From: JAVBPT01 sp031549455
Lineage (GTDB): Bacteria > Bacillota > Clostridia > Lachnospirales > JAKSVV01
Assembly: GCA_031549455.1 (NCBI GenBank)
Contig: JAVBPT010000038.1
Location: 1-21,661 of the forward strand
Length of the DNA: 21,661 nucleotides
Reading direction: 5' to 3'
Translations under genes and position numbers: made by a program
The notes under the pieces: generated by a model
Seen by the model: only the letters and a program-made list of their open reading frames with translations
Told to the model about the DNA's origin: nothing
Database searches by the model: none
Part shown: piece by piece, positions 1 through 7,874 of the stretch
How the letters are laid out: each line of letters starts with the position of its first letter
Position numbering within the stretch: position 1 is the stretch's first letter

Positions 1-1
1 G

Positions 2-451
2 GAAGAGCTGGGAAAATTCTTAGAAGACAACAAAATGATTTCAGACATTGAGGTTAAAAAGGAGGCAGACTATGTGGAACTTACATTTAATGATTCAATC
101 CTTTTTGAATCAGCCAAAGCAAATATAAAACCTGCAGCCAAAGAAATGTTAGAAACATTATCGGTGGAACTAAAAAAGCTGACTCAGAATCATATTCGTG
201 TGGAAGGGCATACCGATAACGTTCCGATAAAGACAGCCATCTTTCCGAGCAACTGGGAATTATCAGGAGCAAGAGCGATTGCGGTGCTTCGATATCTAGT
301 GGAAGAAAAGGGAATGGATCCCAAAGCGATTTCGGCTGAGGGGTTTGGAGAGTTTACACCGGTTGCCACAAATGAAACGGTGGAGGGACGAGCCCAAAAT
401 AGAAGGGTGCAAATTAAGATCATATCTCAATATGTTACAGATATAAAATAA
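2..451 (+). CDS. motB: Flagellar motor protein MotB, C-terminal part (5' end outside window)
   Basis: The open frame enters from the left edge and runs to a TAA, so only the periplasmic-type C-terminal part is seen. It is an OmpA/MotB peptidoglycan-binding domain. The segment NDSILFESAKANIKP is the usual domain start, followed by the MotB signature GHTDNVPI, the helix NWELSGARAIAVLRYL and the closing GRAQNRRVQI. In the family this domain anchors the MotA/MotB stator to peptidoglycan so that ion flow can drive the rotor. The N-terminal membrane helix with the ion-carrying Asp lies outside the window, so H+ versus Na+ coupling cannot be judged. fliL follows after 22 nt, which fits a motor and basal-body operon. 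The in-frame ATG at 35 is internal and is not a start. Confidence 0.95.
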   Translation, partial: EELGKFLEDNKMISDIEVKKEADYVELTFNDSILFESAKANIKPAAKEMLETLSVELKKLTQNHIRVEGHTDNVPIKTAIFPSNWELSGARAIAVLRYLVEEKGMDPKAISAEGFGEFTPVATNETVEGRAQNRRVQIKIISQYVTDIK

Positions 452-473
452 ATTTTAGAGGAGTGATAAAAAA

Positions 474-1070
474 ATGGCAGATGAAGTTAAAAAGGACAAA
501 GAAAATGAGGCGGAGACTGGAGGAGAAAAGAAAGAGGAAAAAAAGGTAAAACCTAAGAAGGAAAAACAAGGCGGGGGTAGTGGTGCAACGATTGGGTTAC
601 TTCTAATCATGATCATTATATCGATAGGCATTATTGCTTTGTTATTTTTGCTTTTTCAAAAATTAGACGATAACCAAAAACTCATGAAGGAACAAATTGA
701 ACAAGATACCAATCCTCCTAAAGTTTTGGAAGAAATTAGTCCGCTAAATCTAGACATTTTTAAGGTGGTTGAAAGAGCGCCTTACAATATCAAGACAAGA
801 GAGGGCGAGTCCAAAATACTTGTGATCACAATTAGTTTGGGGCTCAACATAAAAGAAAAGAAGTATAAAAAGTTGAGACCAGAGTTTGATAAGAAGTTGG
901 ATTTGATTAAACAAGAGGTGGAGAAGATCATCACGACTGCCAAAGTTGAAGACTTGGAAAGTGCAAGTACGATTTACAATCTTCAGGTAGACATTGCAAA
1001 TGCAATCAACCAAAAGTTCGATTCCAAAATGGTTGCAACGGTTTATTTTACAGATAAGCTAATTCAGTAG
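474..1070 (+). CDS. fliL: Flagellar basal body-associated protein FliL
   Basis: 198 aa. A very charged Lys/Glu cytoplasmic N-terminus (residues 1-32) and a short Gly-rich stretch precede one membrane helix (about 38-61). An extracytoplasmic domain follows, with the FliL-type pattern of a beta strand at the ILVITISLGL segment and a C-terminal helical part ending in a short strand (MVATVYFTDKLI). FliL surrounds the stator at the basal body and supports torque or stator assembly. The family is usually 140-180 aa, and the extra length here is the charged N-terminus. The start has an AGAGGAG ribosome binding site about 10 nt upstream. Its position between motB and fliM is the standard clostridial order. 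Confidence 0.93.
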   Translation: MADEVKKDKENEAETGGEKKEEKKVKPKKEKQGGGSGATIGLLLIMIIISIGIIALLFLLFQKLDDNQKLMKEQIEQDTNPPKVLEEISPLNLDIFKVVERAPYNIKTREGESKILVITISLGLNIKEKKYKKLRPEFDKKLDLIKQEVEKIITTAKVEDLESASTIYNLQVDIANAINQKFDSKMVATVYFTDKLIQ

Positions 1071-1138
1071 GCAGACGTATTTTTTGTAATAAACTTGTTA
1101 AACTAAAATGTAGCTTATAATTTGAAGGAGGACGATTT

Positions 1139-2128
1139 ATGGCAGATGTGCTATCTCAAAGTGAGATTGATGCGCTGCTTTCGGCTATTAGCACCGGAGA
1201 GCTGGATGCGAATGAGATTAAGTCAAACGAACATGTAATCAAAGATTATGACTTTAAAAGACCATCTAAGTTTTCCAGAGAACATTTAAAAACTTTAGAG
1301 ATTATTCATGATAACTATTCAAGACAGCTTTCGAGCTATCTATCTGGGTTTTTAAGACTCTCTTCTCATGTGCAGGTTGAAAGCGTAGAAGCACTTACTT
1401 ATAAAGAGTTTAGTGGTGCACTATTTAACCCACTTGTATTTACACTCATTAATTTTAAGCCATTAAAAGGTTCGATTATGATGAAGCTTTCTTCAAAAAT
1501 AGCATTTGGCATTATTGACAGGATATTAGGGGGGCAAGGCTCAGAACTCAAAAAGGACAGAGAATTTACCGAGATTGAGAGTGTATTGTTATTGAGGTTT
1601 GCAGAAAAGCTAGCTGAGATGATGAGAGAGCCCTGGAACAATTTTATCGATGTCAAGCCTACACTAGAAAAAATGGAAACCAATGTTCAATTTGCGGAAA
1701 TTATAGAGCCCAATGAAATGGTTGCACTAATCACACTAAACATTCGCATTGGGGACATCGCGGATATGGTTAATATTTGTATCCCGCATATGACCATTGA
1801 ACCGATTATGAATCGACTCAACACAAAGCAATGGTTCAGTGTGAAAAGGGATGAGGAACATATCGAGGACTATAAAGGAAAACTGGAGAGCAAACTTGGC
1901 AAAATCACCATTCCAATTCGGGCAGTTTTGGGAGAGTGTAACATTACCGTAAACGACCTTCTCAATCTGCAAATTGGAGATGTGGTAAAGCTAAATCAGG
2001 ATGTCAAATCCACACTAAAGGTTTTGGTGGGAAATATTTATAAATTTGATGCGAGACCGGGTTTGTGTAGAAAGAGAAACGCAATTCTAGTTAACAAAGT
2101 TAGAAGAGAGGAGAAAGTAGATGGCTGA
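1139..2128 (+). CDS. fliM: Flagellar motor switch protein FliM
   Basis: 329 aa, the normal FliM length. The N-terminus carries the CheY-P binding motif LSQSEIDALLSAI (residues 5-17). The middle domain (about 45-230) is the CheC-like fold that binds FliG. The C-terminal SpoA/FliN-like domain (about 245-320) contains the typical pattern LNLQIGDVVKLNQDV. FliM is the C-ring component that receives phosphorylated CheY and switches rotation. GAAGGAGG lies directly upstream of the ATG. The 3' end overlaps the fliY start by 8 nt, suggesting translational coupling. A 68-nt gap separates it from fliL, the largest gap in the operon. Confidence 0.96.
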   Translation: MADVLSQSEIDALLSAISTGELDANEIKSNEHVIKDYDFKRPSKFSREHLKTLEIIHDNYSRQLSSYLSGFLRLSSHVQVESVEALTYKEFSGALFNPLVFTLINFKPLKGSIMMKLSSKIAFGIIDRILGGQGSELKKDREFTEIESVLLLRFAEKLAEMMREPWNNFIDVKPTLEKMETNVQFAEIIEPNEMVALITLNIRIGDIADMVNICIPHMTIEPIMNRLNTKQWFSVKRDEEHIEDYKGKLESKLGKITIPIRAVLGECNITVNDLLNLQIGDVVKLNQDVKSTLKVLVGNIYKFDARPGLCRKRNAILVNKVRREEKVDG

Positions 2129-3221
2129 TATATCACAAGATGAAATCGACGCACTATTTAAGTCGGCGGATGATGAAGGAACCAAAAATGTACAGACAAT
2201 GAGTGAAACCCTAACGGATTCCGATAAGGATGTGCTGGGTGAAGTTGGGAACATCAGCATGGGTGCAGCTGCAACAACGCTTTCAAGCATTTTGGGTGAG
2301 AAGGTTGTCATCACCGCTCCGGTAGTGCATAATAAAGACTATATTGTGGACTTATTAAAGTCAGATGAAAAGCTGGTCAGTGTAGACATCAAATATAAAG
2401 CCGGGTTACAGGGGTCTTTTTTGCTGATCTTAAAAGAGAGCGATGTAAAGAATATTGCCGGCATTATGATGGGAGCAGGAGGGGAATCAGATACGGGCAT
2501 TTCAGAAATGGAACTTTCTGCGATATCTGAAGCCATGAATCAAATGATTGGAACCTCTTGTACATCTATGTCACAAGTGTTTAAAGAAACGGTGGATATT
2601 AGTCCTCCTGTTTCGGAGCAGATCAGCGATCCATCTACCACGCAGATAGCAGGAATTGATCTAACAAATGATAACATTGTGGTGGTTGAATTTGAACTCA
2701 AAATTGGGGAAAAGATCAATAGTAAGATGATGCAGATCATGTATGTGGAAGTGGCAAAACAATTGATTGGAAAATTGACAACGCCGGTGGAAGAGCCAAA
2801 AAGTGCAGTGGTTCGCGAAGAACCCGCCATTTTGGAAGAGGAACGAAATGTGAGAGCCGCAACAGCACCAGCATCCGCTGCGCCTCCAGTACACTCTGCA
2901 AATGTAAGCAGTAGTAGTAATGCACAAAAAATTGAATTTCAGGATATTGCACAGGGAGCCCTTTCGGGAGAAACTGAAAAGATTGCACTTATCCAAGATG
3001 TCCCACTTCTTGTGGTGGTGGAACTGGGTAGGACGCATAAATCGATTAAGGAAATTCTCGAATTTGGACCGGGTGTGGTTATAGAACTTGATAAGATGGC
3101 AGGAGAACCGATCGATATTTTGATTAATGACAAGTTCATAGCCAAAGGGGAAGTTGTTGTTATAGATGAAAATTTTGGTATCAGAATCACAGAAATCGTC
3201 GACATGAAGAAAAAAGTTTAG
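2121..3221 (+). CDS. fliY: Flagellar motor switch / CheY-P phosphatase FliY
   Basis: 366 aa, the FliY architecture of Gram-positives rather than a short FliN. An N-terminal CheY-binding-like motif SQDEIDALF (residues 5-13) echoes that of FliM. A CheC-type phosphatase domain (about 30-215) has both catalytic ExxN centres: E41/N44 in GEVGNISMG and E137/N140 in SEAMNQMIG. A low-complexity Ala/Pro/Ser linker (about 222-270) leads to a C-terminal SpoA/FliN domain (about 287-360) with PLLVVVELGRTHKSIKEIL. It acts in the C-ring and dephosphorylates CheY-P at the switch. Both active sites look intact. The ATG lies inside the end of fliM, and AGAGGAGAAAG upstream provides the ribosome binding site. 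Confidence 0.95.
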   Translation: MADISQDEIDALFKSADDEGTKNVQTMSETLTDSDKDVLGEVGNISMGAAATTLSSILGEKVVITAPVVHNKDYIVDLLKSDEKLVSVDIKYKAGLQGSFLLILKESDVKNIAGIMMGAGGESDTGISEMELSAISEAMNQMIGTSCTSMSQVFKETVDISPPVSEQISDPSTTQIAGIDLTNDNIVVVEFELKIGEKINSKMMQIMYVEVAKQLIGKLTTPVEEPKSAVVREEPAILEEERNVRAATAPASAAPPVHSANVSSSSNAQKIEFQDIAQGALSGETEKIALIQDVPLLVVVELGRTHKSIKEILEFGPGVVIELDKMAGEPIDILINDKFIAKGEVVVIDENFGIRITEIVDMKKKV

Positions 3222-3241
3222 AATTTAGGAGGATTTACAAA

Positions 3242-3601
3242 ATGGCAAAGATACTGTTAGTGGATGATGCGGCATTCATGAGAATGATGTTAAAAGACAT
3301 CCTAACAAAAGGCGGGTATACGGAGTTATGCGAGGCCGAAAACGGACTTAAGGCAATCGAGAAGTTCAAAGAAGAAAGTCCAAATCTTGTACTGATGGAT
3401 ATTACCATGCCAGAAATGGATGGAATACAGGCTGTAAAAGAGATCAAGAAACTGAATGCAAATGCAAATATTATTATGTGCTCTGCGATGGGACAACAAG
3501 CAATTGTTGTTGAATCCATACAGGCGGGCGCAAAGGACTTCATTGTAAAACCATTCCAAGCAGATCGGGTAATTGATGCAGTCAAAAAAGTGATCGGATA
3601 A
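3242..3601 (+). CDS. cheY: Chemotaxis response regulator CheY
   Basis: 119 aa, a single receiver domain with no output domain. Key residues are visible: the acidic pair D8/D9 (LLVDDA), the phosphoacceptor D53 (VLMDITMPEMDG), the switch Ser S81 (MCSAMG) and the invariant K103 (DFIVKPF). Once phosphorylated by CheA, CheY binds FliM and biases rotation, and FliY next door is its phosphatase. It sits 20 nt after fliY with a good TAGGAGG site. A cheY inside the fliM-fliY-fliO block is common in Bacillota. Confidence 0.96.
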   Translation: MAKILLVDDAAFMRMMLKDILTKGGYTELCEAENGLKAIEKFKEESPNLVLMDITMPEMDGIQAVKEIKKLNANANIIMCSAMGQQAIVVESIQAGAKDFIVKPFQADRVIDAVKKVIG

Positions 3602-3605
3602 GTAT

Positions 3606-3944
3606 ATGACTGAGAATATGTTTCAAACCATCTGGACAGTTGTATTGAGTTTCACTTTTGTTGTACTTCTTGCATATTTTACGACTAAATACATTGCCAA
3701 CGCTACATATATCAACAGGAAAGCTAAGAATATGAAAATCATTGAGAGCCTAGCCATCGGCAGGGAAAAGTTCTTGCTTCTGATTCGAGTCTCTAAAAAG
3801 GTGCTATTAGTAAGTGTCGCAAAGGACACGGTAAATCTATTATCCACGTTTGATGAAGAAGAGGTTGACTTGGGCGAGACGCAGGAGGAAAATCAAAAGC
3901 TGGAGTTTGGTTCGGTGATTCATAGATTGATGAATAAAAAATAG
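3606..3944 (+). CDS. fliO: Flagellar export-apparatus assembly protein FliO
   Basis: 112 aa, small and divergent as FliO usually is. A membrane helix near the N-terminus (about 9-29) is followed by a short cytoplasmic domain with the FliO-like segment KIIESLAIGREKFLLLIRVSKKVLLV, where a Gly-Arg-Glu-Lys turn sits between two strands. The tail is acidic. FliO is the accessory protein that helps FliP assemble into the export gate. Placement between cheY and fliP, 4 nt after cheY, supports the call more strongly than sequence alone. The ribosome binding site is weak, so translation may be coupled to cheY. Confidence 0.85.
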   Translation: MTENMFQTIWTVVLSFTFVVLLAYFTTKYIANATYINRKAKNMKIIESLAIGREKFLLLIRVSKKVLLVSVAKDTVNLLSTFDEEEVDLGETQEENQKLEFGSVIHRLMNKK

Positions 3945-3957
3945 GATGTGCTTTTAG

Positions 3958-4719
3958 ATGAGTAAGAAGAAGTTAAAAATAAAAAGGATGATGCTAATCA
4001 TGTTGCTAGTGATTAGTTTATTTGTAACAGGAAAGGTTTTTGCAACCGTACCAAGGGTCAATCTGACAATTGATAGTGCAGCCAGCCCAACGGACGTGAC
4101 AAGTAGTCTTCAGATCCTATTTGCATTGACAATCGTTGCGCTTGCGCCTTCCATTTTGATTATGATGACCTCCTTTACTCGGATCATCATCATTTTCTAT
4201 TTTCTTCGTTCGGCACTGGGTACACAACAAACGCCACCCAATCAGATCCTGGTTGGGCTTGCGCTCTTTATGACATTATTCATTATGATGCCTGTTTTCA
4301 CACAGATCAATACGGATGCTTGGCAACCTTATCGGGATGGGATTATTGCCCAGGATGTGGCACTTACAAGGGCCACACTGCCAATTAAGGAGTTTATGCA
4401 AAGGCAAACCTATGACCAGGATACCGCCCTTTTTGCAGGCATGTCGGGTATGGAGCCCGTTTTAACAGAGGCAGATATTCCAATGAGTGTAGTTATCCCT
4501 TCTTTTATCACAAGTGAGCTGAAAAAGGGATTTATGATTGGATTTATTATATACATACCGTTTATTGTAATCGATATGGTTGTGGCATCGGTACTGATGG
4601 CAATGGGAATGATGATGTTGCCGCCGGCCACCATATCTTTACCGTTTAAGATTTTGTTATTTATACTAGTGGATGGATGGGGCTTAATTATAGGAGAAAT
4701 TGTAAAGGGATTTAAGTAA
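3958..4719 (+). CDS. fliP: Flagellar type III export gate protein FliP
   Basis: 253 aa, the normal family length. A cleavable signal-like N-terminus (residues 1-29, basic, then hydrophobic, ending KVFA) is followed by the FliP core. The core shows SSLQILFALTIVALAPSILIMM split over two helices, then SFTRIIIIFYFLRSALGTQQTPPNQ and a second hydrophobic block after the periplasmic loop (about 180-250). FliP forms the helical export gate with FliQ and FliR. A 13-nt gap from fliO has only a weak Shine-Dalgarno. Confidence 0.97.
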   Translation: MSKKKLKIKRMMLIMLLVISLFVTGKVFATVPRVNLTIDSAASPTDVTSSLQILFALTIVALAPSILIMMTSFTRIIIIFYFLRSALGTQQTPPNQILVGLALFMTLFIMMPVFTQINTDAWQPYRDGIIAQDVALTRATLPIKEFMQRQTYDQDTALFAGMSGMEPVLTEADIPMSVVIPSFITSELKKGFMIGFIIYIPFIVIDMVVASVLMAMGMMMLPPATISLPFKILLFILVDGWGLIIGEIVKGFK

Positions 4720-4728
4720 GGAGAGGCT

Positions 4729-4998
4729 ATGTCTGAGACAGAAGTTGTACAAATTATATCGAGTGCTTTAATTGTTATATTAAAAGTATCTGCGCCAATG
4801 CTTATCTTCGGACTTACAGTTGGGGTAATTATAAGCGTATTTCAAGCCGTGACCTCTATACAAGAGCAAACGCTTGCTTTTGTTCCGAAGATTGTGGCCA
4901 TCTTTGTTTCGCTCATTCTTTTTGGACCTTGGATACTAACAACCTTAATGGAGTTTATCACAAATTTATATAAAAGTATAAATACTTTTATATCCTAA
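4729..4998 (+). CDS. fliQ: Flagellar export gate protein FliQ
   Basis: 89 aa with two hydrophobic helices (about 14-38 and 52-75), the standard FliQ size and topology. Family-typical segments are SAPMLIFGLTVGVIISVFQA, then SIQEQTLAFVPKI and the second helix. FliQ wraps the FliP/FliR core of the export gate. AAGGAGAGG precedes the start and the gap from fliP is 9 nt. Confidence 0.96.
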   Translation: MSETEVVQIISSALIVILKVSAPMLIFGLTVGVIISVFQAVTSIQEQTLAFVPKIVAIFVSLILFGPWILTTLMEFITNLYKSINTFIS

Positions 4999-5009
4999 GG
5001 GGGTAATAA

Positions 5010-5798
5010 ATGTATTTACAACTTTTCTCACAGATGGAACTGGTTTTTGTAGTAATGCTTAGGATTTTAGGCTTTTTTGTATCAGCTCCATTTTTTAGTG
5101 GTCAATATGTAAATCGGTATATCAAAATAGGTCTTTCTCTACTCATCGCCATTATGGTGGTCACGAATACAGGGAGCCTACTGCTTATTGCGGGTTCAAC
5201 CAGCACCTTCTTCGCATATGCAGGTGTGTGTGTGGTAGAGCTTGCGATTGGCCTTATGATTGGGTTTATGACAACAGTGATTTTAAATGCCATCATCTTT
5301 GCGGGTTCATTAATCGATGGACAAGTTAGTTTAACCATGGCAGGGATGCTGGATCCATTGAGCGCGACGCAGATGCCCATTACAGCCAATCTATTCTACT
5401 ATGCCCTAACCACAGTTATTTTGATCACCAATACACATCACCTTTTTATCAGAGGAGTGTTTTCGAGTTACCGTGTTCTGCCTATTGGCCAATTTGAGAT
5501 TGATGGAAGTTCAATGAGTTTTGCCATTACCTTGATGAAGGACCTATTTATTCTGGCTTTTAAGTTTGCGAGTCCGATTATTGCAATGATGCTTGTACTG
5601 GATATCGGCCTTGGGATTTTGGTTCGAACCGTACCACAGATGAACATTTTTGTGGTGGGCTTTCCGCTCAAGATTGCGGTCTATTTATTGGTTATGATCA
5701 TGATTACAGAACTGATCATCGCCAATTACCCCTATTTAATCGAGAAGGCAACCACAAATTTATTAGATATTATACGACTGCTTGTTCCTACGACTTAG
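5010..5798 (+). CDS. fliR: Flagellar export gate protein FliR
   Basis: 262 aa of very hydrophobic sequence with about six membrane segments. Typical FliR features are the N-terminal RILGFFVSAPFFSG, the middle GLMIGFMTTVILNAIIFAGSLID, and the conserved GLGILVRTVPQMNIFVVGFP. FliR closes the FliP5-FliR1 gate. It starts 11 nt after fliQ with a TAAGGGGG site. flhB begins 10 nt after its stop. FliR and FlhB are fused in some clostridia but are separate here. Confidence 0.97.
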   Translation: MYLQLFSQMELVFVVMLRILGFFVSAPFFSGQYVNRYIKIGLSLLIAIMVVTNTGSLLLIAGSTSTFFAYAGVCVVELAIGLMIGFMTTVILNAIIFAGSLIDGQVSLTMAGMLDPLSATQMPITANLFYYALTTVILITNTHHLFIRGVFSSYRVLPIGQFEIDGSSMSFAITLMKDLFILAFKFASPIIAMMLVLDIGLGILVRTVPQMNIFVVGFPLKIAVYLLVMIMITELIIANYPYLIEKATTNLLDIIRLLVPTT

Positions 5799-5808
5799 CG
5801 AGGGAAAT

Positions 5809-6921
5809 ATGTTAAAAGAATATAATGAAGTATTACGATATAGATTAAACCTCCAATTCTTTGCAGGCGATGAAAAAACAGAGGAACCTACCGAGAGGAG
5901 AAAAGAGAAGGCAAGGGAAGAGGGAGAAGTTGCAAAAAGTGTTGAAGTGAATACAGCACTTCTGGTTATTGCAGCTTTTTTTGTGTTAAAGATCTCAGCA
6001 AAATATATGTTTGACTATTTTGTCAACATTTTTATTCGGAGTTTTAACCTGATCAGCCAACCGGAGTCAGTACTTGAGAAAGAGGCGGTGACCAAACTCA
6101 TCCCGAAGGCGTTTGGGGAAATTTTTCTGATTATTGCACCCATTCTAATTGCAAGCATGGTGGTTGGGGTGGTCGCCAATGTCATTCAGGTGGGATGGCA
6201 TCCCACCACCAAGGCGATTGCCCCTAAGTTTAACCGTCTCAATCCGCTGGAGGGCTTTAAACGAATCTTTTCCAAGAAGGCGTTCATTGAGTTATTAAAG
6301 TCGGTTGGAAAGTTTGTGCTGATTTCGGTGGTTATTTTTACCTCCATTCAGGGAGAGGTGGTTTACCTCCTAAAGCTGATTAATGTTTCGGAGGTAGAAA
6401 CAGCGATCTATGTGGGGGATCTGGTTACATCGATTGCGATTAAGGTGGGGGGATTCTTTCTTGTGATTGCACTGGCAGATTTTATCTATCAAAAAAGGTC
6501 TCTACACAAAAACCTGATGATGACCAAACAGGAGATTAAGGAAGAATATAAGAGCACAGAAGGGGATCCGCAAATTAAGCAGAGAATTAGGCAAAAGATG
6601 AGACAAATGTCCATGCAGAGGATGATGCAGGATGTGCCAAGGGCGGATGTTGTCATTACAAACCCAACCCACTTTGCGGTGGCGATTCGATATGAAGAGA
6701 ATTCGGGAAAAGCACCCAAGGTTATGGCCAAAGGAGCAGATTATATGGCAAAGCGAATCAAGGAGATTGCGAAGGAACATCGAATTGAGATTGTGGAAAA
6801 CAAGCCGTTAGCACGGACGCTTTTTGCCACAGTAGAGGTGGGAGAGGAGATCCCAGAGGAACTGTTTCAACCAGTGGCAGAGATTCTTGCCTTTGTATAT
6901 AAATTAAGGGAACAGCGATAA
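5809..6921 (+). CDS. flhB: Flagellar export switch protein FlhB
   Basis: 370 aa from the ATG at 5809, chosen because GCGAGGGA lies just upstream and the next residues (NLQFFAGDEKTEEPT) match the usual FlhB N-terminus. Four membrane segments occupy roughly residues 45-235. The linker carries GDPQIKQRIRQ, and the cytoplasmic domain has the self-cleavage motif NPTH at 285-288, intact. FlhB cleaves itself there to switch export from rod/hook to filament substrates. The last ~38 codons and ~20 nt downstream are present again, imperfectly, at 7875-8010. No flhA follows, unlike most relatives, so the operon ends here or was broken here. No hairpin with a U-tract follows directly. Confidence 0.96.
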   Translation: MLKEYNEVLRYRLNLQFFAGDEKTEEPTERRKEKAREEGEVAKSVEVNTALLVIAAFFVLKISAKYMFDYFVNIFIRSFNLISQPESVLEKEAVTKLIPKAFGEIFLIIAPILIASMVVGVVANVIQVGWHPTTKAIAPKFNRLNPLEGFKRIFSKKAFIELLKSVGKFVLISVVIFTSIQGEVVYLLKLINVSEVETAIYVGDLVTSIAIKVGGFFLVIALADFIYQKRSLHKNLMMTKQEIKEEYKSTEGDPQIKQRIRQKMRQMSMQRMMQDVPRADVVITNPTHFAVAIRYEENSGKAPKVMAKGADYMAKRIKEIAKEHRIEIVENKPLARTLFATVEVGEEIPEELFQPVAEILAFVYKLREQR

Positions 6922-6940
6922 ATTTGAATAAAAAAAGGGC
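6805..6940 (+). repeat. Direct repeat, left copy (intact 3' end of flhB)
   Basis: This segment runs from the Pro-Leu-Ala codons near the FlhB C-terminus through the stop codon to the run AAAAAAAGGGC. It aligns with 7875-8010 with about 16 substitutions and two single-base indels in about 137 columns (roughly 87% identity, counted by hand). After GGGC the two copies differ completely: cassette sequence follows here, while the right copy continues into a terminator hairpin. Confidence 0.93.
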
Positions 6941-6975
6941 AAAAGTTTGTTAGAAAAAAACGGATATCCATTATC

Positions 6976-7038
6976 GTTACAGTTCATAGTTTTGAAATAT
7001 GAAAAATAAATTTATCAAAGTAGACTATGAATGGTAAC
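6976..7038. repeat. Imperfect inverted repeat at left end of cassette
   Basis: GTTACAGTTCATAGT (6976-6990) is the reverse complement of ACTATGAATGGTAAC (7024-7038) except at two positions. Inside it, TTTGA (6991-6995) pairs with TCAAA (7015-7019), with a 4-nt bulge on the right. It could form a long hairpin in read-through RNA from flhB, or be a protein-binding or recombination site. It ends 27 bp before the -35 box of the cassette gene. Confidence 0.6.
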
Positions 7039-7065
7039 TCACATCCTGAAATTTTTCAAAAACTA

Positions 7066-7094
7066 TTGACTATTGCTGGAAAAGATAATACAAT
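7066..7094 (+). promoter_or_regulatory. Sigma-A type promoter of the cassette gene
   Basis: TTGACT, 17 bp, TACAAT. The predicted start near 7101 lies just before the ribosome binding site AAAGGAGG (7108-7115) and the ATG at 7123. The leader is therefore very short and the promoter position fixes the true gene start. Confidence 0.75.
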
Positions 7095-7122
7095 GTTGAT
7101 TATTTGCAAAGGAGGAATTAGA

Positions 7123-7692
7123 ATGGATATGAAGTCAAAAACAGACTATGAGGAAGAAGCAAGAAAGAGATTAGAGGCAGGATCGGAATTATTTCAATTA
7201 ATGGTAGAACGTGCTAGGGAAACAGAAAGAGGGATAAGCGAAGAGGAGGAATGTAGACTGGCATATCAATGTGCTGTAAGAGCTTTTGAACCTAAAGGTC
7301 TTAATGCAATAAATTTTGCGACGAAAATTATAGATATTTCGAAAAGCAACTTAAACAGGAAAAATAATACAGAAGGTTATAAATTTGTAATTGAAGAAGC
7401 AAAAAAATGTATGCGAGAGGCTGTAACAAAAGTTAGAACGGCTGAAATTTTGGAAGTTTATGAAAAAGTTAACATAAAAAAAATACAAGACATAGTTGAT
7501 GGGACTTCTGACTCTAGGATGGGTTGGGATGACACAGTTGAGTTGGCAAGTAGATATGCTTTTGGATTTGACTTTAATTGTGGAGCGGATGGTGCAGAGG
7601 GAACTGCAGATTCATCTAATATTTCATCTGTGATAAAACCATCTGCGGCAGGTGGAGACGATCTCTGGGCAAGTGATTGGGATCATATGTAA
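7123..7692 (+). CDS. Unrecognised 189-aa soluble protein (cassette gene)
   Basis: I do not recognise this protein. The start is the ATG at 7123, with AAAGGAGG ending 7 nt upstream and a promoter just before. The frame stays open further upstream, but that part overlaps the promoter. There is no signal peptide or membrane helix. Residues 1-130 are charged and look helical (EEEARKRLEAGSELFQLMVERA, split here as EEEARKRLEAG then SELFQLMVERA), with acidic and basic residues mixed. The last ~40 residues are different: Gly/Ala/Asp/Ser-rich with FDFNCGADGAEGTADSS, ending in the Trp/Asp-rich DLWASDWDHM. A helical body with a flexible acidic tail could mean a binding or regulatory protein, but no function can be assigned. 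It is monocistronic and looks AT-richer than flhB. Confidence 0.75.
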   Translation: MDMKSKTDYEEEARKRLEAGSELFQLMVERARETERGISEEEECRLAYQCAVRAFEPKGLNAINFATKIIDISKSNLNRKNNTEGYKFVIEEAKKCMREAVTKVRTAEILEVYEKVNIKKIQDIVDGTSDSRMGWDDTVELASRYAFGFDFNCGADGAEGTADSSNISSVIKPSAAGGDDLWASDWDHM

Positions 7693-7764
7693 CTGGTAAA
7701 CTGAAATAGACAGAGTACGTAAATAGTTTGTGCAGAGCTGGTAATTTCCCAATAAAACTTTGAG

Positions 7765-7793
7765 GATAGAATGAAATATTTTCTATCTTTTTT
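7765..7793 (+). terminator. Rho-independent terminator of the cassette gene
   Basis: Stem GATAGAA / TTCTATC (7 bp, 9-nt loop) followed by six T. It ends the cassette transcript and probably also catches read-through from the flagellar operon. Confidence 0.75.
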
Positions 7794-7874
7794 GTCATCT
7801 CATCACTTTTTTAAGATTTTGTTAAATTGTCCCGGGAATAGTATCCTTAGTTCGTTTAAGATTACATCCTAATT

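Larger units (their letters stand above)
6941..7874 (+). other. Putative inserted single-gene cassette between duplicated flhB ends
   Basis: This ~934-bp block lies exactly between the two copies of the flhB 3' end. It contains a 63-bp imperfect palindrome, a strong promoter, one gene of unknown function and a rho-independent terminator, so it is a complete transcription unit. There is no recombinase gene and no obvious short terminal inverted repeat shared by both ends. That argues for entry by homologous or homology-facilitated recombination, or for movement by enzymes supplied in trans, rather than for a self-mobile element. The stretch 7794-7874 holds nothing I can identify. Confidence 0.6.

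Noticed and set aside
1095..1121. Promoter-like TTGTTA, 15 bp, TATAAT before fliM
   Set aside because: Spacing is short and the predicted start would fall inside the fliM ribosome binding site, leaving no leader. More likely chance in AT-rich spacer.
5782..5808. Upstream TTG start extending FlhB by nine residues into fliR
   Set aside because: No ribosome binding site there, whereas GAGGGA precedes the ATG at 5809, and FlhB homologues begin close to that point.
7027..7122. Longer version of the cassette gene starting at 7027
   Set aside because: The extension overlaps the palindrome arm, the promoter and the ribosome binding site, all of which point to the ATG at 7123.
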